In this document: positions 54,807-62,798 of the stretch, piece by piece | Layout: each line of letters starts with the position of its first letter | Position numbering within the stretch: the stretch's first letter is position 1 | Origin: Schaalia sp. 19OD2882 | GTDB taxonomy: Bacteria; Actinomycetota; Actinomycetes; Actinomycetales; Actinomycetaceae | Direction of reading: 5' to 3' | NCBI RefSeq assembly: GCF_018986735.1 | Contig: NZ_CP065521.1 | Coordinates: 1,736,001-1,800,000, forward strand | DNA length: 64,000 nucleotides | Translations under genes and position numbers: made by a program | Notes under the pieces: generated by a model | Databases searched by the model: none | Told to the model about the DNA's origin: nothing | Seen by the model: the letters and a program-made list of their open reading frames with translations, nothing else

Positions 54807-55967
54807 TCAGACGATGACGGCCGCGCGGTGGGGTGGGCGCCCGCCCTCGGCCCATGAGGCGATCCTCCACAGGTCGCGCCCGGAAATGGGCATGGCGCAT
54901 GTGTGCACCCAGGACTCGCCCATGTGCTCGTCATTCCACGGGTCGTGCACCAGGTAGTGTCCGCCCGTCTTGGCCCACACGAGGACCCAGTGGGGCACGT
55001 CCTCGCCGTTGAGCAGGACCAGATCCACCAGCACCAGCACCCGGCGTCCGTCCTCCAGCGCGCGGTCCAACGTCTCCAGGGCCAGCGGCTCGATTCTCTC
55101 GGCGGCGCCGGCCTCCAGTGCCTGACGGCGGTGGTCGTCGTGGATGAGCCGTCGCACGGCCTCGGAGTGCAGGGCGCCGGGCCCCGGCAGGCCGATGACC
55201 GGCCCTTCCACGTCACAGCAGATGGTCACGGAAACTCCCCTGCGTGCCATTGCCGCGCCCAGCCCGTAGTGCCCGCAGCCGCCCGTGTACGTGGCTTCAC
55301 GCCACATGGCGATCTCCTGGCCGGCACCGCCACTGGTTGCGTCGACGCGCTCCAGCCCATCGGGAAGCACCATGAGGGCGCAGGCGGGTCCGCAGGTGTA
55401 CTCGGTCTTCTGGCGCTGGTGGAAGGGCATCGCCTGCAGGTCCGGGCCCGCCCCGTCGCTGCATCGCACCCACCCGCGGATTCCGTGCAGGGGCGAGGTC
55501 GCGTGCAAGGCGGACGAGGTCGGGGCGGGGGGCTCCTCCAAGGGGATGAATCCGCGCCCTTCCAGCACCCGGGCCAGGAGGTGGTCCTCGGGAAGGGATT
55601 GGGCCTTGACCAGCAGCGCCCTGTCCCGGCGGGCGGCGGCGGCGACGGATTCGACCAGGGCGGCCAAGGCGGGCTCCACCACGCTCTGGTCCCACGTGGG
55701 GTGAGCACCGTCCCCGCCCTCCTCCCCCGCGCAAGAGGCGGCGGAGGCCACGCACCAGCCGACGATGACCCGCTGACTGGCGAGCACCCGATGGGTCTCC
55801 CACACGAGCACCCGGCCGCCGTCGGCCAGCGTGTGCTCCCACAGTGTGGGCACATGTCGTGGCCCGATGGCGCACCAGTGTTCCAGCAGATTCTCGGGGA
55901 CGCCTTCGACGCGCAGGAGTTCCGCCAAGTGTTCCCCGGGTGTGAAGGCACGCGGGCAGATGCTCAT
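54807..55967 (-). CDS. Peptidase C39-like cysteine protease
   Basis: 386 residues. The C-terminal half has a papain-like layout: Cys192 in TEYTCGPACALMVL, His326 in GEDVPHWVLVWAK and Asp342 in YLVHDPWNDEHMGE. The N-terminal half resembles a degenerate acetyltransferase-like domain (weak). No signal peptide, so it probably acts in the cytoplasm. The start overlaps the ABC ATPase stop (ATGA), making it the last gene of the peptide-importer operon. It could process imported peptides; this is inference. Confidence 0.8.
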   Translation of the reverse strand: MSICPRAFTPGEHLAELLRVEGVPENLLEHWCAIGPRHVPTLWEHTLADGGRVLVWETHRVLASQRVIVGWCVASAASCAGEEGGDGAHPTWDQSVVEPALAALVESVAAAARRDRALLVKAQSLPEDHLLARVLEGRGFIPLEEPPAPTSSALHATSPLHGIRGWVRCSDGAGPDLQAMPFHQRQKTEYTCGPACALMVLPDGLERVDATSGGAGQEIAMWREATYTGGCGHYGLGAAMARRGVSVTICCDVEGPVIGLPGPGALHSEAVRRLIHDDHRRQALEAGAAERIEPLALETLDRALEDGRRVLVLVDLVLLNGEDVPHWVLVWAKTGGHYLVHDPWNDEHMGESWVHTCAMPISGRDLWRIASWAEGGRPPHRAAVIV

Positions 55968-57562
55968 GTGGACTCCTCCCGGGGGCGTGCGCTCGGCACG
56001 GCGGCCAGCAGCGCCTGGGTGTAGGGGTGTTCCGGCTGGTGCAGCACGCGCGAGGTCGGCCCGTCCTCGACGATGCGGCCGTCCTTCATGACGACCACCC
56101 TGTCGCAGACGCTGCGGGCCACCGCCAGGTCGTGGGTGATGAACAGCAGGGCGAAACCCAGTTCCTCCTGCAGGTCGACCAGCAGGTCCAGCACTTGGGC
56201 CTGCACCGACACGTCAAGGGCGGAGACGGCTTCGTCGCAGATCAACAGGCAGGGGCGTGTGGCGATGGCTCTGGCCAACGCCACCCTTTGGCGTTCGCCT
56301 CCGGACAGGTCGGCCGGTGGGCGGCGCGCGTGTTCGGTGGGCAGGCCGACGCTTCGCAGCAGGTGGGCGACGTCCTCGTCGGGGCGGCCGACGGCTCGCA
56401 GGACCTCTCGCAGGGTCGTGCCCACAGTCAACGACGGGTTGAGGGCCGCATACGGGTTCTGGAAGACGATGCTGACCGGGGGCACGGGCCAGGATCGCCA
56501 TCCGCGGCGCCGCGCGGGTCCCAGGGGCGGGGCGTCGATGTGGACCGTACCGGTGTCGGGGTGTTCCAGGCCCACGATGCAGCGGGCCAGGGTGGTCTTT
56601 CCGGAACCCGATTCGCCCACCACGGCGACGGCCTCGCCCCGGGCGACCTTCAGGTCGACTCCGGCCAGGGCGACGTGGCGGGCTCCGCCGGAGCCGTGGA
56701 AGGTGCGGCCTAGGTTGCCCACCGTGAGCAGGGGCGCCGGCTCGGCAGCGGCACCGGACGCATCGACTCCCCTGTCGGCGTGTGCACGCGGATCGGGCCC
56801 GTCCAGACGTGGCTCCAGGTCCAGGAGCCGGCGCGTGTAGGCCTCTTGCGGATCGGACAGGACCCGACCCACGGGTCCGGCCTCGACCACCCGGCCGCCT
56901 CGCATGACCAGGACGTCGTCCCCGTGGCGTCTGGCCAGCGCCAGGTCGTGGGTGACCAGGATCAGGGTCATCCCGTGCCGTTCACGCAGGTCTGCGAGCA
57001 GGTCGAGGATCTCCGCCTGGGTGGTGACGTCCAGGGCAGTGGTCGGCTCGTCAGCGATGAGGACCTTCGGGGTGGCATCCAGGGCGGCGGCGATCGCCAC
57101 CCGCTGGCGCATGCCGCCGGAAAGCTCGTGGGGGCGGGCATTGGCCACCCGCGCGGGCAGGCCGACCTCCGCAAGGCGCGCGGCCACCATCGCCTGGCGC
57201 TCGACGGAGGATGCGGGAGGGTGCGCGAGGATCTGTTGGGCGCAGGTGTGCGTGGGCGACAGTGAAGTGAAGGGGTCCTGCGGCAGCCACACGATTCCCG
57301 CGCCCCGCTGGCGTCCGATGCTGTGAGCGTCCGCGCCCAGGTCCAGGCTGCGCCCGCCCAGTTCGACGGTGCCGGTGACGGTGAAACCCGGGGGTTCCAG
57401 GGCGCACAGGGCCCTGGCCAACTGGGACTTGCCCGCCCCGGACTCTCCCACGACCACCAGGGTGCGCTCGGCCTCGACCCGCAGGTCCACGCCTTCGACA
57501 ATGCGTCGGCCGTCCCGGGTGGTCACCGTGACCCCGTGGGCGACGAATGAGGTGGCGCTCAC
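55964..57562 (-). CDS. Peptide-type ABC transporter ATPase, two fused nucleotide-binding domains
   Basis: 532 residues made of DppD-like and DppF-like halves. First half: Walker A GESGAGKS (39-46), signature ELSGGMRQRV, Walker B LIADEP. Second half: GESGSGKTT, DLSGGERQRV, LLICDEA. Note the second Walker B ends DEA rather than DEP. The fused form is common in actinobacterial oligopeptide/nickel importers. Coupled by overlaps to the permease before it and the protease after it. Confidence 0.93.
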   Translation of the reverse strand: MSATSFVAHGVTVTTRDGRRIVEGVDLRVEAERTLVVVGESGAGKSQLARALCALEPPGFTVTGTVELGGRSLDLGADAHSIGRQRGAGIVWLPQDPFTSLSPTHTCAQQILAHPPASSVERQAMVAARLAEVGLPARVANARPHELSGGMRQRVAIAAALDATPKVLIADEPTTALDVTTQAEILDLLADLRERHGMTLILVTHDLALARRHGDDVLVMRGGRVVEAGPVGRVLSDPQEAYTRRLLDLEPRLDGPDPRAHADRGVDASGAAAEPAPLLTVGNLGRTFHGSGGARHVALAGVDLKVARGEAVAVVGESGSGKTTLARCIVGLEHPDTGTVHIDAPPLGPARRRGWRSWPVPPVSIVFQNPYAALNPSLTVGTTLREVLRAVGRPDEDVAHLLRSVGLPTEHARRPPADLSGGERQRVALARAIATRPCLLICDEAVSALDVSVQAQVLDLLVDLQEELGFALLFITHDLAVARSVCDRVVVMKDGRIVEDGPTSRVLHQPEHPYTQALLAAVPSARPREEST

Positions 57563-58422
57563 CGGGCGGCCCTCCTCTCCGATCGACTGGATGCCCAGTC
57601 CCCCGCCACGTTGATGGCAGCTGCCGCCACGATGACCAGGACCCCCGGGACCACACTGGCCGCCGGGTTCTGGAAGATGAAGGCACGCCCGTCAGCCAGT
57701 TGCCGTCCCCAGTCGGCGGCCTGGGCGGACACGCCGAATCCGAGGAAAGACAGTCCCGCCAGCGACACGAGGGCGAAGGCCACGTTGACGAAGAGATTCG
57801 CCCAGATGATGGGGGCCACATTGGGCAGCAGGTGGAAGGTGAGGATCCTGCCGGTCGGCATGCCCAGTGCCAGCGCGGACTCCACGTAGGGGCGCGGCAG
57901 CTGCTGCAAGGTGGCGGCGCGCACCATGCGCACGTCCGAAGGCGCGAAGAGCAGCACCAGGACGGCCACCGTCACCCAGTAGCCGCCCCCGAGAATGCCG
58001 GCGACGACGATGGCCAGCAGGGTCACGGGCAGCGCCAGCAGGATCTCGCAGGCACGCGAGACGACCGCGTCCCACAGACCGCCCCGCCATGCGGCGGTGA
58101 TGCCGAAGACGATGCCCAGGAGCGTGGACCCCAGGGCCACCGCCACGGGCCCGACGATCGCCGAGGCCGTGCCGGCCATGCTCATGAGCAGCACGTCGCG
58201 CCCCAAGGTGTCGGTACCCAACGGGTGCCCGGCAGTGCCCGCTGGCGTCACCCCCAGCGCGAGGTCCTTCGTCAGGGCCACCGGTTCCAGGAAGGGCGAG
58301 ATGCCACTGAGGACGATCAGCAGCAGGACCAGCACCAAGGACGCGGCCACTGATCCCGGCATGCGTCGCAAGGAGACGGCGGTGCCGCGAAGACTTGAGC
58401 GGACCAGATCACTCGCACTCAT
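57559..58422 (-). CDS. Peptide-type ABC transporter permease DppC-like
   Basis: 287 residues. About six membrane segments; GTDTLGRDVLLMSM motif and EAA-type loop ESALALGMPTGRILTFHLLPN. ATG 58422 overlaps the upstream permease stop by 4 bases. Confidence 0.92.
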   Translation of the reverse strand: MSASDLVRSSLRGTAVSLRRMPGSVAASLVLVLLLIVLSGISPFLEPVALTKDLALGVTPAGTAGHPLGTDTLGRDVLLMSMAGTASAIVGPVAVALGSTLLGIVFGITAAWRGGLWDAVVSRACEILLALPVTLLAIVVAGILGGGYWVTVAVLVLLFAPSDVRMVRAATLQQLPRPYVESALALGMPTGRILTFHLLPNVAPIIWANLFVNVAFALVSLAGLSFLGFGVSAQAADWGRQLADGRAFIFQNPAASVVPGVLVIVAAAAINVAGDWASSRSERRAAR

Positions 58423-59435
58423 CGGATGGGCCTCCGTCTCGCACGATGGTCGAGTTGGCGCGGGTCCACGGCCAGGACCAGCAGGTCCACCGTCAAGGTC
58501 ACACCGACGATGACGGCGGCCACCAGCAGGACGATCGCCTGGACCACGGGAACGTCCTTGAAGGTGATCGAGTCGGCCAGCAGCTGGCCCAATCCCGGTA
58601 GGGAGAAGGTCTCCTCCACCAGGACGGTCGATCCGAACAGGGCGCCCAGAACCAGTCCCGCAGAGGTCAGCACCGGCGTCGCGGCGTTCTTCATGACCAT
58701 GAGGCTCGTGCGTCGCCGCCCCAGACCCCGCGAGCGCGCGAAGAGCACGTAGTCCTGGGACAGTTCGTGGGCCACCGCTGCTCGCGTGATGCGCACCAGC
58801 ATCGCCGCCGTGCCGACCGCCAACGCCAGCGCAGGAAGGCTCAGGTGCCACACGCGGTCCGCCACGCCCTCGCCCCCACCGTGGGTGGGGAACCAGCGCA
58901 GCGTGACGGCGAACACGTGGAGCAGGAGCAGGCCCAGCGCGAAGCCCGGGGCGCTGATGCCCACCACCGCTGAGGTGGTCACGACCCGGTCCACGCCGGT
59001 GCCCCGCCGGCGCGCCGCGAGGACCCCCAAGGGGATGCCGATGCCGACGGCCAACACGAAGGCCAGCAGCGTGAGCCCCACGGTCAATGGCAGGCGATCG
59101 CCGATGACGTCCAGGACGGGCGCGCCGGAACGCACGGAGGTGCCGAAGTCGCCACGCACGGCCCGGGTGAGCCACGTGAGGTACTGCACGACCACAGGCC
59201 GGTCCAGTCCATGGTGCTCGACGATGGCGCGCCGTATTTCGTCGGTGACGCGTCGGGTCCCCACGAGGTTCTTCACCAGGTCCCCGGGGGCCATGTGCAG
59301 CAGCGAGAAGACGATGACGGAAAGGACCATCAGGACGCCGACGGCCTGCGCCAGCCGGGCCGCCACGTACCGTGTGACGGCAGCGGAACCTCGGGAAGGC
59401 GCAGGCCCGCGACCTGGGGTCGCCGTCGCGGTCAA
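58419..59435 (-). CDS. Peptide-type ABC transporter permease DppB-like
   Basis: 338 residues from TTG 59435, which overlaps the binding-protein stop (TTGA). No clear Shine-Dalgarno is seen, so coupling is likely. A GTG near 59366 would trim the first 23 residues, which are not conserved. DppB features: RYVAARLAQAVGVLMVLSVIVFSLLHMAPGD, HGLDRPVVVQYLTWL, FARSRGLGRRRTSLMVMKNA and LPGLGQLLADSITFKDVPVVQ. Confidence 0.9.
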   Translation of the reverse strand: MTATATPGRGPAPSRGSAAVTRYVAARLAQAVGVLMVLSVIVFSLLHMAPGDLVKNLVGTRRVTDEIRRAIVEHHGLDRPVVVQYLTWLTRAVRGDFGTSVRSGAPVLDVIGDRLPLTVGLTLLAFVLAVGIGIPLGVLAARRRGTGVDRVVTTSAVVGISAPGFALGLLLLHVFAVTLRWFPTHGGGEGVADRVWHLSLPALALAVGTAAMLVRITRAAVAHELSQDYVLFARSRGLGRRRTSLMVMKNAATPVLTSAGLVLGALFGSTVLVEETFSLPGLGQLLADSITFKDVPVVQAIVLLVAAVIVGVTLTVDLLVLAVDPRQLDHRARRRPIR

Positions 59436-61024
59436 CCGACCAACTCGAGGGCCGTGACCCAGTGGGTCATGAGGAAGTAGGTCGACGGCTCGACCGGCGT
59501 CACGCCCGGGCCCAGCGCCATGGAGGACCTGCCCCACCACATGGGTGCGTAGGCGACCTCGTCCAAGGCGGTCGTGGTCCCCTTGACGAGGGCGGCGGCC
59601 CTGGCTTTCGGGTCGGTCTGGCCCAAGGAGGCGACGACTTCGTCGACGACGGCCTTGTTGGCGTAGCGGGCCGGGTTGGTGGCGCCCAGCAGCCACCCGG
59701 TGACTTCACCGGGGTCGCCGGTGGTCGGCGTGTAGGACATGTACGACAGCCCGTACTGGCCGGTGCCCAGGGTGGCGATCCACTGCTCGACGGGTTGGCC
59801 GGTGACCTTCAACGTGATGCCCAGGGCCTTGAGGTCCTCGGCGATGGCCAAGGCGGCCGTGCCCATTTCGGGGATTGAGGTCGGGTACAGCAGTTCGGCT
59901 TCGAAACCGGTGGGAACCGAGGATGCGGCAAGTTCCGCCTTCGCCTTGTCCATGTCGCGGGTCAGGGGCGCGATACCGGCGATGAGCTGCGTGGCGGCGT
60001 CCACGCCGATCTCGGAGCCCAGCTGCTCGGGGGCCTCGATGGAGGTGGCGACCTCGCCCCGGCCCTGCAGGACGGAGGAGACGATGCCTTCCCGGTCGAT
60101 GGCGTGGGCGATGGCGCGGCGCACATGGATGTCGTCGAAGGGCTTGACGCCCGCGTCGAAGGTGAGTCCCACGAAGGAGCGGTCGGCCACAGTGTTGACG
60201 GTGGTGCCGGCGATGGCCTCGTACTGGGCCAGCTGTGCGGCCGGGACCTGCAGTGACACGTCCAGTTCACCGGCCTGCTGGGCGAGCAGGCGCGCGGACT
60301 CGTCGGAGAAGAATTCGACCTTGACCGTGTCCGCGCCTCCACCTTGGCCCCACCACGTGTCGACGCGGGTGAAGGTCGCGTGGGAGTCGGGCTGGAACTC
60401 GGTGGCCTTGTAGGGGCCCGTGCCCAGGATGAGGTCCTTCGCGGAGCCGTAGCTGGCCGCCTTTTCGTAGAAGGCCTTGGAGGTCACCCACAGGCCGCCG
60501 TTGGCGCTCACCGTCCACCCGAAGGCGATGTTCGGGCTGGGCAGGGTGATGGTCAGCGTCGTGTCGTCCGTGGCGGCGGCCTTGACGCCCGCGGGCCAGT
60601 ACACGGAGGTGGACAGGGACTTCTGGGGGTCCTTGGCCACGTCGATGGAGAAGAGGACGTCCTCCATGGTCATCGGGGTTCCGTCCTGGAACTTGACGCC
60701 GTCACGCAGGGTGAAGGTCCATGTGGCGCCGTCCTCGGTGTGCCATTCCTTCGCCAGGGCAGGGACCAACTTGCCGTCGGGGGCCACGCCCAGCAGCCCC
60801 TCGGAGGTGATCTGGGCGACCCAGTAGTTGAGGATGCCGGCCTCGTGGGCGGGGTCCAGGGTGGACAGGGAGCCGGGCAGGCCGACGTCGAGGACGCCGT
60901 CAGAGGCTCGGGGGGCTCCCGACTGGGCTCCGGTGGTGGGCGCACAGGCCACGAGTCCGGTCAGTGTCGCTGTGAGCATCACGGCCGCTGCGGTCCTGCG
61001 CAGCGTTCGTCCGACGCGTGGCAT
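59432..61024 (-). CDS. Extracellular peptide/nickel-type binding lipoprotein (family 5)
   Basis: 530 residues. The signal peptide ends in LVAC (lipid Cys27). The mature part has SBP family 5 features: STLDPAHEAGILNYWVAQITSEGLLGVAPDGKLVPALAKEW, TFTLRDGVKFQDGTPMTMEDVLFSI and FDDIHVRRAIAHAIDREGI. ATG 61024 has a G-rich site 6 bases upstream. First of a five-gene run ending in the C39-like protease; the M20 peptidase gene lies 93 bases upstream on the same strand. Ligand unknown. Confidence 0.93.
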   Translation of the reverse strand: MPRVGRTLRRTAAAVMLTATLTGLVACAPTTGAQSGAPRASDGVLDVGLPGSLSTLDPAHEAGILNYWVAQITSEGLLGVAPDGKLVPALAKEWHTEDGATWTFTLRDGVKFQDGTPMTMEDVLFSIDVAKDPQKSLSTSVYWPAGVKAAATDDTTLTITLPSPNIAFGWTVSANGGLWVTSKAFYEKAASYGSAKDLILGTGPYKATEFQPDSHATFTRVDTWWGQGGGADTVKVEFFSDESARLLAQQAGELDVSLQVPAAQLAQYEAIAGTTVNTVADRSFVGLTFDAGVKPFDDIHVRRAIAHAIDREGIVSSVLQGRGEVATSIEAPEQLGSEIGVDAATQLIAGIAPLTRDMDKAKAELAASSVPTGFEAELLYPTSIPEMGTAALAIAEDLKALGITLKVTGQPVEQWIATLGTGQYGLSYMSYTPTTGDPGEVTGWLLGATNPARYANKAVVDEVVASLGQTDPKARAAALVKGTTTALDEVAYAPMWWGRSSMALGPGVTPVEPSTYFLMTHWVTALELVG

Positions 61025-61117
61025 GTCGATCCCCCCCTGTCATTTTCTCCGGGCCCGTTCGGGCCCACGGGTAGAGGGTAGGGATTGCGGTGGCGAATCG
61101 CCCAACGCGTTCGACCT

Positions 61118-62542
61118 TCAGGAAGGTGTGAGATGCCCCTCCGGCGCGCAAGCCCCTGCCCCTGGTCTTGACCCGCTGTCCGTGACCTGCAGGAATCGCG
61201 TGACCACGGCCTCAAGGGCCTGCACGGTCAGGTCCAGGTCCTCCAGGTGCAGGTGCTCGTCGTGGGCGTGCATCTGCGCCCACACCCGCCCCAGGGTCCG
61301 GGCCGTGGCGTGGGACCCGAAACCGTAGGCGATGCCGCCTCGCCTGCGGGCAAAACGCAGGTCGGTGCCGCCCGGGAACAGGGTTCCCACGACCCGGCTG
61401 TGCGGGTGCTGCTCGTGGAGGACTTCCACCAGGGTGCGTCCCAGGCGCGTGTCCAGGGGTGAGGCGGTCGCGTCCTCGCAGATGAGTCTTTCGATGCGGA
61501 CCCGGGGCGCCAGGTCGCCCAGGGCCTGGACCAGGGCGGCGTCGACGGCCTCGTCATCCTGTCCGGGCAGGGTGCGCACGTCAAGGTCCAGGTGGGCCGA
61601 GGAGGGCAGGACGTTGATGGGGCCTCCTGCACCAAGGACCGTGCAGGCCAGGGTCATGCGGGACACGGCGTGCGCGTAGGCGGCCAGGTCGGCGAATTCG
61701 TGGAAGTCTCCCCGGTAGGTCCCATTGACGAGGGCGGCCTCCAGGTGGGCGTCGAACCGGAATGCGCGGACGAATCCGCTCCATGTGTCGTCGGTGGCGA
61801 CCGGCAGCTGGGCGTCGGCCAGGCGCGCGGCGACCTTGCTGATGAGGGTGATGGCACTGTCCTTGCCCAGCGGCACGGAGGCGTGCCCCGGATCGCCCTG
61901 CACGTGGAGTCGACGCTGGGCGGCACCCTTTTCTCCCACGGCGATGACGACGGAGTCGGTACCGTCCACCCCGTGCAGGTGCGAGCCTCCGGATTCACCC
62001 AGGCAGTTGTCCCAGGGGATGAGGTCCGGGCATTCCCGGTCGATCCACGCCATGCCGAGACCACCCCGGGCTTCTTCGTCCGCCGCTGCGACGAGGGTCA
62101 GGGTTCCGGCGGGCCGTGGGCCTTGGGCGACGGCGCGGGTGACGACGGCCATGGCGGCGGTGAGGTGGAGCATGTCGACCACTCCCCTGCCCCACACGGC
62201 ACCGTGGTCGATGTCGGCGGCGAAGGGGTCACGGGTCCAGGCGTCGTGGTCGACGGGGACGACATCGGTGTGGCCGATGAGGGTCAGGGGGTCGGCACCC
62301 GGGTCGGTGCCGGGGACCTGGACGACCAGGCTCACGCGGCCGGGGTGGGGTTCGAGTCGGGTGATGGACACGTCGACGCCGTCGAAGAAGGCTTCGAGCG
62401 TGTCGGCGTTTCGGACCTCCTGGCCGGAGTCGGGGGTCAGGTCGTTCACACATGCATTGCGCACGAGTTCACGCAACAGCTCCAGTGTCCGCCCCGCCAG
62501 TTGGCCAGGACCTGGATTCGACGCCGAGTCACTTCGAGTCAC
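61118..62542 (-). CDS. M20 family metallopeptidase
   Basis: 474 residues, dizinc peptidase family. Metal-site motifs are LIGHTDVVPVDHDAW, GRGVVDMLHLTAAM and AADEEARGGLGMAW; the usual catalytic base pair of the family (EE after AAD) is present. A dimerisation domain follows, then FPGGTDLRFARRRGGIAYGFG. GTG 62542 has AAGG 7 bases upstream; ATG at 62566 is an alternative. Upstream of the peptide importer on the same strand, so cleavage of imported or scavenged peptides is plausible. Confidence 0.88.
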   Translation of the reverse strand: MTRSDSASNPGPGQLAGRTLELLRELVRNACVNDLTPDSGQEVRNADTLEAFFDGVDVSITRLEPHPGRVSLVVQVPGTDPGADPLTLIGHTDVVPVDHDAWTRDPFAADIDHGAVWGRGVVDMLHLTAAMAVVTRAVAQGPRPAGTLTLVAAADEEARGGLGMAWIDRECPDLIPWDNCLGESGGSHLHGVDGTDSVVIAVGEKGAAQRRLHVQGDPGHASVPLGKDSAITLISKVAARLADAQLPVATDDTWSGFVRAFRFDAHLEAALVNGTYRGDFHEFADLAAYAHAVSRMTLACTVLGAGGPINVLPSSAHLDLDVRTLPGQDDEAVDAALVQALGDLAPRVRIERLICEDATASPLDTRLGRTLVEVLHEQHPHSRVVGTLFPGGTDLRFARRRGGIAYGFGSHATARTLGRVWAQMHAHDEHLHLEDLDLTVQALEAVVTRFLQVTDSGSRPGAGACAPEGHLTPS

Positions 62543-62717
62543 AGCCCCGCCTTCGTGAATCCTCATGCCGTTCATCTTCGCCATCCTCCCATCCGCCCCC
62601 TTGCCGATGTGCGGTCGATCCGCGCATCCGCCACAGCTCACATCGGACGAAAGCCCCAACTCCGTCACTTCGCCGCGACGAATCGACCCCACTCGACAAA
62701 AGTTCGGCAGGTCGAAG

Positions 62718-62746
62718 TTGTAGCTTCAGCTCGACGTACTTAGGCT
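62718..62746 (+). promoter_or_regulatory. Possible pckG promoter
   Basis: TTGTAG (62718-62723), a 17-base spacer and TAGGCT (62741-62746), in the divergent gap between the M20 peptidase and pckG. Moderate match only. Confidence 0.35.
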
Positions 62747-62798
62747 GGTTCGCGGCACAGATGAACCGTGCAAACGGCACAGAACAGGAGAATCCTTC

